Assembly: GCA_947074265.1 (NCBI GenBank)
Contig: CAMTPD010000053.1
Span: 1 to 7,675 of the forward strand
Reading direction: 5' to 3'
Source of the DNA: an uncultured Porphyromonadaceae bacterium
GTDB taxonomy: Bacteria; Bacteroidota; Bacteroidia; Bacteroidales; CAMTPD01
Length of the DNA: 7,675 nucleotides
Numbering within the stretch: position 1 is the first letter of the stretch; every line of letters begins with the position of its first letter. A program made the translations under genes and the position numbers. The notes under the pieces were generated by a model. That model was not told the origin of the DNA. It searched no databases and was given only the letters and a program-made list of their open reading frames with translations. This document shows, piece after piece, positions 1 through 7,612 of this stretch.

Positions 1-74
1 CTTACACACGCATAGCATATCAATCTTTAGAACCAGTATAAACAGACACAAATTGAAAATATCATAATATAATT

Positions 75-105
75 TTTGATTAGCTGTAAATTTTAATTAT
101 GTTCG
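75..105 (+). promoter_or_regulatory. Putative Bacteroides-type housekeeping promoter for the sigma/anti-sigma genes
   Basis: A TTTG at 75-78 (-33-like box) is followed after 19 bases by TATGTTCG at 98-105, which matches the Bacteroidales -7 consensus TAnnTTTG at all but one position. The 19-base gap fits the spacing known for this promoter class. Transcription would begin near 110-115, giving a leader of roughly 30 bases before the sigma factor ATG at 143. No similar pair was found upstream of the susC-like gene, which suggests that the regulators are transcribed by the primary sigma factor and the transporter genes are not. The rest of 1-142 is AT-rich, with no gene that can be supported. 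The call rests on consensus matching in AT-rich DNA, so it is moderate. Confidence 0.5.
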
Positions 106-142
106 CATTTCTTAACTCAAGGCTATATCTGACTTTTGCAAA

Positions 143-667
143 ATGAATGTATCTGATAAAACATACTATGAAACACTGTTTAAGGCACACTACAGTACAC
201 TCTGTAATTATGCCTATAATATACTGTCGGATATTCAAATCGCAGAAGATATTGTACAGAATTATTTCGTATATATCTGGGAGAAGAAACACTTACCCAT
301 CCCCGAAGAAGCTTTTATTCCATATAGCTTTAAAACCATACGCAACAGCTGTATCAATCATTATAAATCAGAAATGACCAGACAAAACTTTTACGAAGAA
401 CTACTAACTGAATGGAGTAAAAATACGGATGATGACGAAGACTTTATCTACAAAGAGGAAGTAAGAGCTGCACTAGATAAACTTCCCGAAAAATGTAGGG
501 CTGTTTTCTTATTAAAATTTGTATCAGGATTAAAATACAAAGAAATTGCAGAAATATCAAATATCTCTACAAACACTGTAAAATATCATATATCAGAAGC
601 TTACAAGATCGTAAAAGCAGAACTAGCCGGCATAAATATTATTTATCTTTTGTTTTTTTTGACATAG
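143..667 (+). CDS. ECF-type RNA polymerase sigma factor (sigma-70 family, Bacteroidetes PUL type)
   Basis: This 174-residue protein has the two-domain build of an ECF sigma factor. Region 2 (about residues 8-76) carries the helix with AEDIVQNYFVYIWEK at 34-48, the family's core polymerase and -10 binding signature. An acidic linker (NTDDDEDF, 94-101) follows. Region 4 (about 105-162) has LDKLPEKCRAVFLLKF at 111-126 and a helix-turn-helix at about 131-155 (YKEIAEISNISTNTVKYHI) that would read the -35 element. The hydrophobic tail (INIIYLLFFLT) is common in Bacteroidetes ECF factors. The ATG at 143 has an AT-rich upstream and no clear Shine-Dalgarno, as is usual in the phylum, and it gives the normal family length. 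The gene lies 51 bases upstream of the FecR-type anti-sigma gene, so it is inferred to be held inactive by that protein and to activate the susC/susD-like genes when their glycan is present. A T8 run at 653-660 sits just before the stop. Confidence 0.95.
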   Translation: MNVSDKTYYETLFKAHYSTLCNYAYNILSDIQIAEDIVQNYFVYIWEKKHLPIPEEAFIPYSFKTIRNSCINHYKSEMTRQNFYEELLTEWSKNTDDDEDFIYKEEVRAALDKLPEKCRAVFLLKFVSGLKYKEIAEISNISTNTVKYHISEAYKIVKAELAGINIIYLLFFLT

Positions 668-673
668 ACCTAC

Positions 674-713
674 CCGTTTCTATATCCACGATTGTATATA
701 GGGTAAAGAACGG
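674..713 (+). promoter_or_regulatory. Imperfect stem-loop in the leader of the anti-sigma gene
   Basis: The 51-base gap between the sigma and anti-sigma genes can fold on itself. CCGTT (674-678) pairs with AACGG (709-713), and CTATAT (680-685) pairs with ATATAG (696-701) around a 10-base loop, with unpaired bases on the right side between the two helices. There is no following T tract, so this is not a convincing terminator. It ends five bases before the fecR ATG and could affect translation of the anti-sigma relative to the sigma factor. The inner helix is AT-only and weak, so the structure may be incidental. Confidence 0.25.
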
Positions 714-718
714 AAATA

Positions 719-1900
719 ATGAAGTCTGAAAAAATATATTATATCATATTATCTGTATTATCTAAAGAAGCTTCTGCCGAAGAGATAGAGTTATTTAACG
801 CTTGGTATCATGCATCTGATACCAATAAGGCAGAATACAACGAGCTGAAGCGATTGTACAATATGTCGCTTCACTCTCAAAAGAGGCCTGTGGCATTCGA
901 CTCTGAAAAAGCTTGGAAAAATCTCCACCACAAAACCATCCGAAAAAGAAATATATACAACAAAACTGCATGGGTTGGTATTGCTGCCACACTACTTCTT
1001 GTTGCCTCTATTGGAAGCTACTTATATAAGAAAGACAATATTAGCGACTTAAACCAACTTGCTTATACAAGTATAAATATCGAAGAACTCGCTGAGCCAA
1101 CCTTGATTCTCAGCTCGGGCAAACAAGTGGCGTTGACAGAGTCAGGCTTAACAACAGAACTATCAGATCTGCAAATAGAAGTCGTGAATGATAAGATTAT
1201 GATTTATAAAAAAAGTCATTATTTACAGCCATCATCCCCTGAAATGAATCGTTTAATTATTCCCGCTGACAAAACATACGAATTGATTCTACCTGACAAA
1301 ACCAGGATAAAATTAAACTCAAAATCTGAGCTGATCTATCCCGACAATTTCTCGGAACATACCAGAGAAGTAACACTTATTGGTGAAGCTTACTTTGATG
1401 TAGCCAAAGACGCATCCAAACCCTTTATCGTAAAAGCAAACGGTATCGATGTAAAAGTTCTTGGCACCAGTTTTAATGTATCGTGCTACAAACATCAACC
1501 CACCATAGAGACTACACTGGTACAAGGTAAAGTTGCTGTGATTATACCAAATAAGCCGGAAAAAGTTATTACCCCTTCACAACAGTTGGTATTCAACAAA
1601 ACGAAACAAACATCTGCAACCACAACAGTTGATACCCGTATCTATACAAGCTGGACTGAAGATAAATTAATCTTCAAGAATGAGCGAATCGATATTCTGC
1701 TAAATAACTTGCAGTATTGGTACGATTTCGAAGTCGACTATGAAGACGAAAGTATTAAAGAAAATCGATTCTCTATAGAGGTTACCAAAGGAACTGACTT
1801 GAAAAAAGTCATAGACTTAATCAACTTTACTTCAAATATCAAATTGATACAATCTGGTCATAAAATTACACTAAAACGAACAAAGGAGGTGCATTCATGA
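719..1900 (+). CDS. FecR-like anti-sigma factor (single-pass inner-membrane sigma regulator)
   Basis: This 393-residue protein is predicted to bind the adjacent ECF sigma factor in the cytoplasm and to sense the transporter from the periplasm. A cytoplasmic sigma-binding region (about 1-80) precedes one transmembrane helix (about 84-103, rich in A, L, V, I and G, preceded by RKRNIYNK). The periplasmic part contains the FecR domain (about 182-275), recognisable by LPDKTRIKLNSKSELIYP at 191-208, GEAYFDVAKDASKPFIV at 222-238 and VLGTSFNV at 247-254. A C-terminal DUF4974-type region follows (about 316-388, starting LIFKNERIDILLNNLQYWY). Length and domain order are those of complete Bacteroidetes FecR regulators, with no sign of truncation. 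The start at 719 gives the full N-terminal domain. Its partner is probably the STN domain of the SusC-like protein encoded next. The last codons contain a strong Shine-Dalgarno that serves a two-codon ORF overlapping the stop. Confidence 0.94.
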   Translation: MKSEKIYYIILSVLSKEASAEEIELFNAWYHASDTNKAEYNELKRLYNMSLHSQKRPVAFDSEKAWKNLHHKTIRKRNIYNKTAWVGIAATLLLVASIGSYLYKKDNISDLNQLAYTSINIEELAEPTLILSSGKQVALTESGLTTELSDLQIEVVNDKIMIYKKSHYLQPSSPEMNRLIIPADKTYELILPDKTRIKLNSKSELIYPDNFSEHTREVTLIGEAYFDVAKDASKPFIVKANGIDVKVLGTSFNVSCYKHQPTIETTLVQGKVAVIIPNKPEKVITPSQQLVFNKTKQTSATTTVDTRIYTSWTEDKLIFKNERIDILLNNLQYWYDFEVDYEDESIKENRFSIEVTKGTDLKKVIDLINFTSNIKLIQSGHKITLKRTKEVHS

Positions 1901-1905
1901 ATTAA
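1882..1905 (+). promoter_or_regulatory. Strong Shine-Dalgarno followed by a two-codon ORF (Met-Asn-stop)
   Basis: AAAGGAGGT at 1882-1890 is a near-perfect complement of the 16S rRNA tail. Six bases later comes ATG AAT TAA (1897-1905), overlapping the fecR stop as ATGA. Spacing and sequence are ideal for initiation, yet the frame closes after two codons and no reading frame continues across 1906-2010. It may be a translated minimal ORF that holds or recycles ribosomes on the leader, a relic of a once-coupled downstream start, or chance, since the bases also encode fecR residues TKEVHS. None of the complete genes here has a comparable Shine-Dalgarno, and this makes the site stand out. That it functions is inference. 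Confidence 0.4.
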
Positions 1906-1924
1906 GTAACTAAATATTAGCAAA

Positions 1925-1957
1925 AAAGAGGCAGTATCTCGCAAATACCACCTCTTT
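1925..1957 (+). terminator. Stem-loop between the anti-sigma and susC-like genes (terminator or attenuator)
   Basis: AAAGAGG (1925-1931) pairs with CCTCTTT (1951-1957). Inside, after a two-by-two CA/CA mismatch, GTAT (1934-1937) pairs with ATAC (1945-1948) around the loop CTCGCAA. On the + strand only three Ts close the stem and GAC follows, so it is a poor classical intrinsic terminator in this direction. On the - strand the hairpin is followed by six Ts. Its place after fecR and before susC suggests that it separates the regulator transcript from the transporter transcript, or attenuates read-through. The right arm can also pair with the upstream Shine-Dalgarno at 1882-1891. Confidence 0.5.
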
Positions 1958-2010
1958 GACTACAGATTAATAATAAATAAACACATCAGTAACCTGTTAA
2001 TCACAAAATT
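1958..2010 (+). promoter_or_regulatory. Short susC leader, probable site of the ECF-dependent promoter
   Basis: These 53 bases between the hairpin and the susC-like ATG are AT-rich and contain no TTTG/TAnnTTTG pair at proper spacing and no Shine-Dalgarno. A small inverted repeat, TAAC (1990-1993) and GTTA (1996-1999), lies just upstream of the start. AGTAAC occurs at 1988-1993 and also at 1905-1910, just after the fecR stop. If the ECF factor acts on this operon, its promoter should lie here or in 1906-1957, but its recognition motif is unknown, so no exact boxes are assigned. The call is positional inference. Confidence 0.3.
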
Positions 2011-5000
2011 ATGAAGTTAAAAGAGTATAACAATTATTTTTATCAAAAAAAATCATTAAAAAGACGAGCTCGGCAAGGTTTTATCTATTGTATGTTCATT
2101 GGAGCATCAATGAATTCTTTTGCCTTTAATTCTATTTTTGAACAAGAACACAACGTTTCTATAAATTGCAAAAACACTTATATTGAGGAAGTTCTTTCTT
2201 CAATTACCAAACAGACCGGAATTAAATTAGCGTATAACAACAGGGATGTAGAAACAACGAAAAAAGTAAGCATTAAAGTTGAAACTTCAAATATTGAAGA
2301 AGCCCTTACGTCCATACTTGGAGCTGACTATTCATTCATGCAAATAGATGATTATATCGCTATTGCTAAAATCGAGAAAAAAAGAATAACAGGAAACACT
2401 GGAGTTGCAGGTGTTAATCAGAATAAATCGATAAAAGGAATCGTTCTCGATGAATTTGGAGAGCCACTTGTAGGTGTTAGTATTTCTGTAAAAGGAACAA
2501 CGACCGGCACTGTTACAGGCATAAACGGTGAATTCTCTCTGTCTAAAGTTTCACCTAAAGACATCATTACACTTACCTACATTGGATATCACCCGATAAT
2601 CCAAACAATAGGAAAACAAAATGATTTCAGATTCACAATGAGAGAAGATACAAAAGCCTTAGATGAAGTTGTTGTCGTAGGTTTTGGTTCCCAAAAAAAA
2701 GTAAATGTCACTGGTGCTGTAAGCCAAGTTTCAGCAGAAGCATTAGAAGCTCGCCCAGTTCAAAACGTATCACAAGCGCTGCAAGGTGTCGTTCCCGTAC
2801 TTAATTTCAGTACGAATGCAAATGGTGGTGAGTTAAATAACACTCTAAATGTCAATATTCGAGGAGGGGGTACAATTGGAGAAGGTTCATCTGGAGGTCC
2901 ACTCATATTAATTGATGGAATGGAGGGAAATATGAATGCAATCAACCCTCAAGATATTGAAAATATCTCAGTCCTGAAAGATGCTGCGTCTGCTTCTGTA
3001 TACGGATCTAGAGCTCCTTTTGGTGTTATCTTAATTACGACAAAAAAAGGAAAGGCTGGTCGTGCGACTGTAAATTACAACAATTCAATGCGCTTCACAG
3101 ACCCTCTTCTTGTTCCCAAAATGATGGATTCATATAATTTTGCTCTGTATTTTAACGAGGCAGCTGCAAATAATGGAAATAGCCCTGTATTCAACAGTGA
3201 AATGTTGAATCGTATCCAAGCATATCAACAAGGCACTCTTAAAGAAGCGACGTCTGTAGATCCAAACACAAATCAATGGAGAATGTATGATAATGCAAAT
3301 GCAAATACAGATTGGTTCAAAGAATTTTACAAAAAATGGGCTTTCTCTCAAGAACATAATATCAGTGTAAATGGTGGAGGAGAAAAAGTAACTTACTTTG
3401 TATCTGGAAACTTCATGGATACTAATGGTCTTCTCAACTTCAGCAACGACAATTATCAGCGTTACTCTATTAACAGCAAGATTGATGCTCAAATTACGGA
3501 TAGAGTCTCAATATCATATGGAAATCGTTGGGTTAGGGAAGATTATGATCGATCATCTTACCAAGGAGGGTTATTCTATCATCAAATTGCACGAAGATGG
3601 CCAACTTGTCCTATCTATGACCCAAATGGAAATCTAATGGATCATAGTCAAGCTCTTCAACTAAGAGATGGAGGACGAGACAAAGATCAAAAAGATTGGA
3701 ATTACCAACAATTACAGCTTACTATTGAACCGATAAAAAACTGGAAAATGTATGCAGAGGGAAATCTACGTACAACAACACGTTTCAACCACTGGGAGGT
3801 TCTTCCTGTATATGCACATGATGGTGACGGTAAACCTTTCGCTGTAAGTTTTAGTGATGACTATACTCCCGGAATGACACGTGTTAATGAATCTGCTTGG
3901 AAAGAAAACTTTTATACTACAAATCTTTATACAGATTATTTTAAAAATTTCAATAATGCCCACTTTTTTAAAGTGATGGTAGGCTTCAATGCAGAACTTC
4001 TTAAAGCCCGTGATGTAAGCGGTAGTCGTGATGGCCTGATCACTCCTAATGTTCCAACACTAAACACAGCAACAGAGAATCAGAAATCAGGAGGAGGCTA
4101 CTCACATTGGTCAACAGCAGGATTCTTTGGACGAATCAATTACAATTACAAAGAGCGTTATATGCTTGAAATTAATGGTCGTTACGATGGCACCTCTCGT
4201 TTCGTTGGCGACAAACGTTGGAACTTTTTCCCTTCATTTTCAGCAGGATGGAATGTCGCAAGAGAAGAATTTTGGCAGCCTTATGAAAACTCGGTAAACA
4301 CATTAAAAGTTCGAGGTTCTTGGGGTGAATTAGGAAATCAAAATACGAAGGCATTGTATCCTTTCTTTCAAACTATGCCTTTTGGCGCAGCTAACGGTGG
4401 ATGGATTATTAATGGAGAAAAGCCAAACACCTCTTCAGCTCCAGGACTTGTCAGCTCACTCTTGACATGGGAGCGTGTACAATCATGGAATGTAGGCCTT
4501 GATTGGGGAGGCTTAAACAATCGCTTAACCGGATCTTTTGATTATTTCGTTCGCAAAACTCTTGATATGGTAGGCCCTGCTCCAGAACTTCCTGTAACAC
4601 TAGGAACTAGTGTCCCCAAGCTAAACAATGCAGATATGAAGTCTTATGGATTTGAGCTGGAAATATCTTGGAGAGATAAAGTTGGAGATGTTCTATATGG
4701 AGTGAAGGGTATTCTTTCAGATACTAAAGAAAAGGTTACTCGCTATCCTAATAAGACAGGAAATATTAGTCAATGGTTTGCCGGACGCTATAGTGGGGAA
4801 ATTTGGGGTTATGAAACTATTGGTATTGCTAAAACACAGGAGGAAATGGATGCTCATTTAGCATCTCTTCCGAATGGAGGACAAAATACTCTTGGCAATA
4901 AATGGGCTGCTGGTGATATTATGTATCGAGATCTAAATGGAGATGGAAAAATCGACGGAGGTAAAGGTATTCTTGAAGATACCGGAGACAGAAAAGTTAT

Positions 5001-5520
5001 TGGAAACTCAACTCCGCGATACAACTTCGGCTTAATCGTAGATGCACAGTGGAAGGGGTTTGATATTTCGATGTTTTTACAGGGAGTTGGAAAACGAAAC
5101 TATGCTATTGGAGGCCCTTATTTTTGGGGAGTAAACCAGGGAATGTGGCAGTCTCTTGGATTTGTTGAGCATCTGGACTATTTCCGTCCTGAAGGACATG
5201 AGCTTGGAGCAAACCTCGATTCTTATTACCCTCGACCAATATTTGACGGTGGTAAAAATCAGCAAACCCAGACTAAGTATTTACAAAATGCTGCATATAT
5301 CAGATTAAAAAACATTCAACTTGGATACACATTCCCTAAGCAATGGATATCAAAAGCTGGATTACAATATCTAAGAATCTTTGTTTCAGGAGAGAATCTC
5401 CTCACTGGCACCAAACTAACAAAGATCTTTGATCCTGAAGCAATTGATGGAGGTTGGGGAGAAGGTAAAACATATCCTCTTTCAAAAGTTATTTCTTTTG
5501 GACTAAATGTCAATTTCTAA
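2011..5520 (+). CDS. SusC-like TonB-dependent outer-membrane glycan transporter with N-terminal STN signalling domain
   Basis: This 1169-residue outer-membrane protein is predicted to import oligosaccharides using TonB energy. Domains in order: a signal peptide with a basic stretch (13-21) and hydrophobic core (23-39), probably cut near SFA at 36-38; an STN domain (about 48-119); a carboxypeptidase-regulatory-like beta domain (about 141-212, with GEPLVGVSISVKGTTTGT at 150-167); a TonB box region (DEVVVVGFG, 218-226); a plug (about 229-350, with the SusC signature YGSRAPFGVILITTKKG at 331-347); and the beta barrel to the end. DLNGDGKID at 974-982 is a calcium-loop-like motif often seen in SusC proteins. 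The final residue is Phe, as expected for BAM-inserted barrels. The STN domain is the part that contacts FecR-type anti-sigmas, which fits the two genes upstream. The ATG at 2011 lacks a Shine-Dalgarno but gives an intact signal peptide. The susD-like gene follows within two bases. The frame is intact. The substrate is unknown. Confidence 0.96.
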   Translation: MKLKEYNNYFYQKKSLKRRARQGFIYCMFIGASMNSFAFNSIFEQEHNVSINCKNTYIEEVLSSITKQTGIKLAYNNRDVETTKKVSIKVETSNIEEALTSILGADYSFMQIDDYIAIAKIEKKRITGNTGVAGVNQNKSIKGIVLDEFGEPLVGVSISVKGTTTGTVTGINGEFSLSKVSPKDIITLTYIGYHPIIQTIGKQNDFRFTMREDTKALDEVVVVGFGSQKKVNVTGAVSQVSAEALEARPVQNVSQALQGVVPVLNFSTNANGGELNNTLNVNIRGGGTIGEGSSGGPLILIDGMEGNMNAINPQDIENISVLKDAASASVYGSRAPFGVILITTKKGKAGRATVNYNNSMRFTDPLLVPKMMDSYNFALYFNEAAANNGNSPVFNSEMLNRIQAYQQGTLKEATSVDPNTNQWRMYDNANANTDWFKEFYKKWAFSQEHNISVNGGGEKVTYFVSGNFMDTNGLLNFSNDNYQRYSINSKIDAQITDRVSISYGNRWVREDYDRSSYQGGLFYHQIARRWPTCPIYDPNGNLMDHSQALQLRDGGRDKDQKDWNYQQLQLTIEPIKNWKMYAEGNLRTTTRFNHWEVLPVYAHDGDGKPFAVSFSDDYTPGMTRVNESAWKENFYTTNLYTDYFKNFNNAHFFKVMVGFNAELLKARDVSGSRDGLITPNVPTLNTATENQKSGGGYSHWSTAGFFGRINYNYKERYMLEINGRYDGTSRFVGDKRWNFFPSFSAGWNVAREEFWQPYENSVNTLKVRGSWGELGNQNTKALYPFFQTMPFGAANGGWIINGEKPNTSSAPGLVSSLLTWERVQSWNVGLDWGGLNNRLTGSFDYFVRKTLDMVGPAPELPVTLGTSVPKLNNADMKSYGFELEISWRDKVGDVLYGVKGILSDTKEKVTRYPNKTGNISQWFAGRYSGEIWGYETIGIAKTQEEMDAHLASLPNGGQNTLGNKWAAGDIMYRDLNGDGKIDGGKGILEDTGDRKVIGNSTPRYNFGLIVDAQWKGFDISMFLQGVGKRNYAIGGPYFWGVNQGMWQSLGFVEHLDYFRPEGHELGANLDSYYPRPIFDGGKNQQTQTKYLQNAAYIRLKNIQLGYTFPKQWISKAGLQYLRIFVSGENLLTGTKLTKIFDPEAIDGGWGEGKTYPLSKVISFGLNVNF

Positions 5521-5522
5521 TA

Positions 5523-7547
5523 ATGCAAAAATTAAATACAAATATCATCATGAACCATAAAATATATTTAATTATAAAACACACTTATCTATCCTTAGGA
5601 GTGATATTTATGACATCTTGTAATGATTTTCTAGACACTGAACCATTAGATCAAGTCACTCCTGAACAGTTCTTTACAACAGAAGCAGATTTAGCTTCGT
5701 ATTCTATAAATATGTATAATTTCATAACTCATGGGGGTTGGGGACTGGGGCCAGTACTTCGAGGAGACGATAATACAGATAATCAAGCAACAACAGACGC
5801 ATCATATTCAAGATGGGTTCTTGGCGAGAAACGAGTTCCTCAAACAGGCGGAGACTGGAACTTTAATCGTATCCGTAATGCAAACTATTTCTTTGAAAAA
5901 GTTATTCCTAACTGGAAAGCTAATAAAATTCAAGGGACTCCTAAAAATATAGAGCATTATATTGGTGAAGTATACTTTTTACGAGCATATGAATACTTTA
6001 ACAAATTAAAATCGTACGGAGATTATCCTATTATTACAGAAGTATTAACAGATCAGCCAGACGCATTAATTTCTGTCAGCAAACGTAGTCCTCGAAATAT
6101 TGTAGCTCGCTTTATTCTTGCAGACCTAGACTCTGCAATTGTATTGATGAGCAATGATCCTGTAGGAAAGAAGAATCGTTTAACTAAAAATGCTGCATTA
6201 CTTTTCAAGTCTAGAGTCGCTCTTTTTGAGGCAACATGGCTAAAATACCATCAGGGAACAGCACGTGTACCTCTTGGTCCCGGCTGGCCAGGTGCTTCTA
6301 AAAGTTACAATAAAGACTTCTCTATTAATATTGACAATGAAATTAACTTTTTCTTAGATCAGGCTATGACCGCAGCACAAGTTGTTGCAGATGCTTCGCC
6401 TCTAACACAAAACTCAGGTGTTGTAAATCCAGAAGGTAAATTCAATGGCTGGAATCCATATTTTGACATGTTCAATGCTAATAATATGGATAGTTTTCAA
6501 GAAGTTATATTCTGGCGCACCTATGTATCAGAGCACAACATTGCTCATGCAACAACAACCTATATCCTTAAAGGAGGAGGTAATTCTGGATTCACAAAAA
6601 GTTTGGTAGACGGATTTCTTATGAAAAATGGACTTCCAACTTATGCTGCAAACTCAGGATATGCAGGCGAAGACTCAATTGAACTTGTGAAAAAAAATAG
6701 AGACAGTCGACTTGAATTATTCATGATTGCTCCATCTGATCCTCGCACTATAGACCCACATGCATCTCTACAGAACTTTGAAAAACCTCTGATCTTAGAA
6801 ATTGCCGAAAACCGAGCGGTTACAGGGTATTGTACTAGAAAATGTTTATCATATGATCCAGCCCAACCAATCATTGATATTTCTCAGACATATGGTTGCA
6901 TCGTTTTCAGAGCTGCAGAAGCTTATCTAAATTACATTGAAGCTTCATATGAAAAAAATGGATCGTTAGACCCTAAAGCAACAGAATACTGGAAGGCTCT
7001 TCGTTCTAGAGCGAAAGTTAGTGATAATCTGGCGACAACAATTGCTGCTACAGATTTAAGTAAAGAAGGTGATTGGGCTAAATATTCTGGATCGTCTTTA
7101 ATTGATCCAACATTGTTTAATATTCGCCGTGAGCGTCGTAATGAATTTATATCAGAAGGATTCCGATATGATGACTTAATTCGTTGGAGAGCCTTAGATA
7201 TGGTAAAAAATTATCATGTTGAAGGATTTAACCTTTGGGAAAGCGTTTATGCAAACCAGTATGTCAATAACGAAGGCAATAGTTTATTGATTGAGGAAGG
7301 AACAGCTGACAAACAAAGTAATGTTTCAAATCGCAAAAACAGTAAATACATTCGCCCTAATCAAATCATCAAAACTAATAATAAAATATATGATGGATAT
7401 AGTTGGAGCACCGCAAATTATCTAGAGCCTATTGCGATTCAGCACTTTCTGATCACGGCTTCTAATCCTGCAGATCTTACCACTTCTCCAATTTATCAAA
7501 ACCCTCAATGGACATTGGAAGCAAACTCTCCTGCTATCGATAATTAA
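5523..7547 (+). CDS. SusD/RagB-like surface glycan-binding lipoprotein
   Basis: This protein (674 residues from this start) is predicted to form the lid over the SusC barrel and bind glycan at the cell surface. A lipoprotein signal ends in MTSC, with Cys33 as the lipidated residue, followed by NDFLDTEPLDQVTPEQFF, the typical SusD N-terminus. The helical TPR-like scaffold shows NANYFFEKV (119-127) and GEVYFLRAYEYF (148-159) with SYGDYPII close behind. The C-terminal RagB/SusD region carries IRRERRNEFISEGFRYDDLIRW at about 534-555, highly characteristic of the family. The ATG at 5523 lies two bases after the susC stop. A second in-frame ATG at 5550 (residue 10) would give a more usual 24-residue signal peptide beginning MNHKIYLII and may be the real start. 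The gene is translated with susC, and the two products are expected to form one complex. Nothing in the fold motifs identifies the ligand. Confidence 0.95.
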   Translation: MQKLNTNIIMNHKIYLIIKHTYLSLGVIFMTSCNDFLDTEPLDQVTPEQFFTTEADLASYSINMYNFITHGGWGLGPVLRGDDNTDNQATTDASYSRWVLGEKRVPQTGGDWNFNRIRNANYFFEKVIPNWKANKIQGTPKNIEHYIGEVYFLRAYEYFNKLKSYGDYPIITEVLTDQPDALISVSKRSPRNIVARFILADLDSAIVLMSNDPVGKKNRLTKNAALLFKSRVALFEATWLKYHQGTARVPLGPGWPGASKSYNKDFSINIDNEINFFLDQAMTAAQVVADASPLTQNSGVVNPEGKFNGWNPYFDMFNANNMDSFQEVIFWRTYVSEHNIAHATTTYILKGGGNSGFTKSLVDGFLMKNGLPTYAANSGYAGEDSIELVKKNRDSRLELFMIAPSDPRTIDPHASLQNFEKPLILEIAENRAVTGYCTRKCLSYDPAQPIIDISQTYGCIVFRAAEAYLNYIEASYEKNGSLDPKATEYWKALRSRAKVSDNLATTIAATDLSKEGDWAKYSGSSLIDPTLFNIRRERRNEFISEGFRYDDLIRWRALDMVKNYHVEGFNLWESVYANQYVNNEGNSLLIEEGTADKQSNVSNRKNSKYIRPNQIIKTNNKIYDGYSWSTANYLEPIAIQHFLITASNPADLTTSPIYQNPQWTLEANSPAIDN

Positions 7548-7566
7548 AAATTTATTCATAAAACTT

Positions 7567-7612
7567 TTTCTAGCATTCATACACAGATAGTAATTGTGTT
7601 GAATGCTAGAAA
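7567..7612 (+). terminator. Strong stem-loop after the susD-like gene
   Basis: The 13 bases at 7567-7579 (TTTCTAGCATTCA) are perfectly complementary to 7600-7612. After a single bulged T at 7580, ACACA (7581-7585) pairs with TGTGT (7595-7599) around a nine-base loop, so 18 base pairs form in all. The following bases are AATAAATATA-like rather than a U tract, so it does not look like a standard intrinsic terminator. It may be a partial terminator, an RNA-processing or 3'-end stabilising structure separating susC/susD expression from the next gene, or a translational control element, since it ends 14 bases before the next ATG. The structure itself is clear; its role is inferred. Confidence 0.6.

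Noticed and set aside
3..41. Possible tail of an upstream + strand gene ending in TAA (reading YTRIAYQSLEPV)
   Set aside because: Only 12 codons are visible and no family can be recognised. A frame this short is easily open by chance.
80..292. 70-residue open frame on the - strand across the sigma promoter and gene start
   Set aside because: It overlaps the intact sigma factor, has no recognisable motif and no start context, and low GC alone explains a frame rich in Ile and Tyr.
3130..3492. 120-residue open frame on the - strand inside the susC-like gene
   Set aside because: It lies wholly within a well-supported SusC coding region, has no recognisable motif, and its composition looks like the antisense of coding DNA.
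3545..3556. Perfect 12-base palindrome ATGATCGATCAT
   Set aside because: It is inside conserved coding sequence (YDRSSY), is isolated, and is short enough to occur by chance. No second copy was seen.
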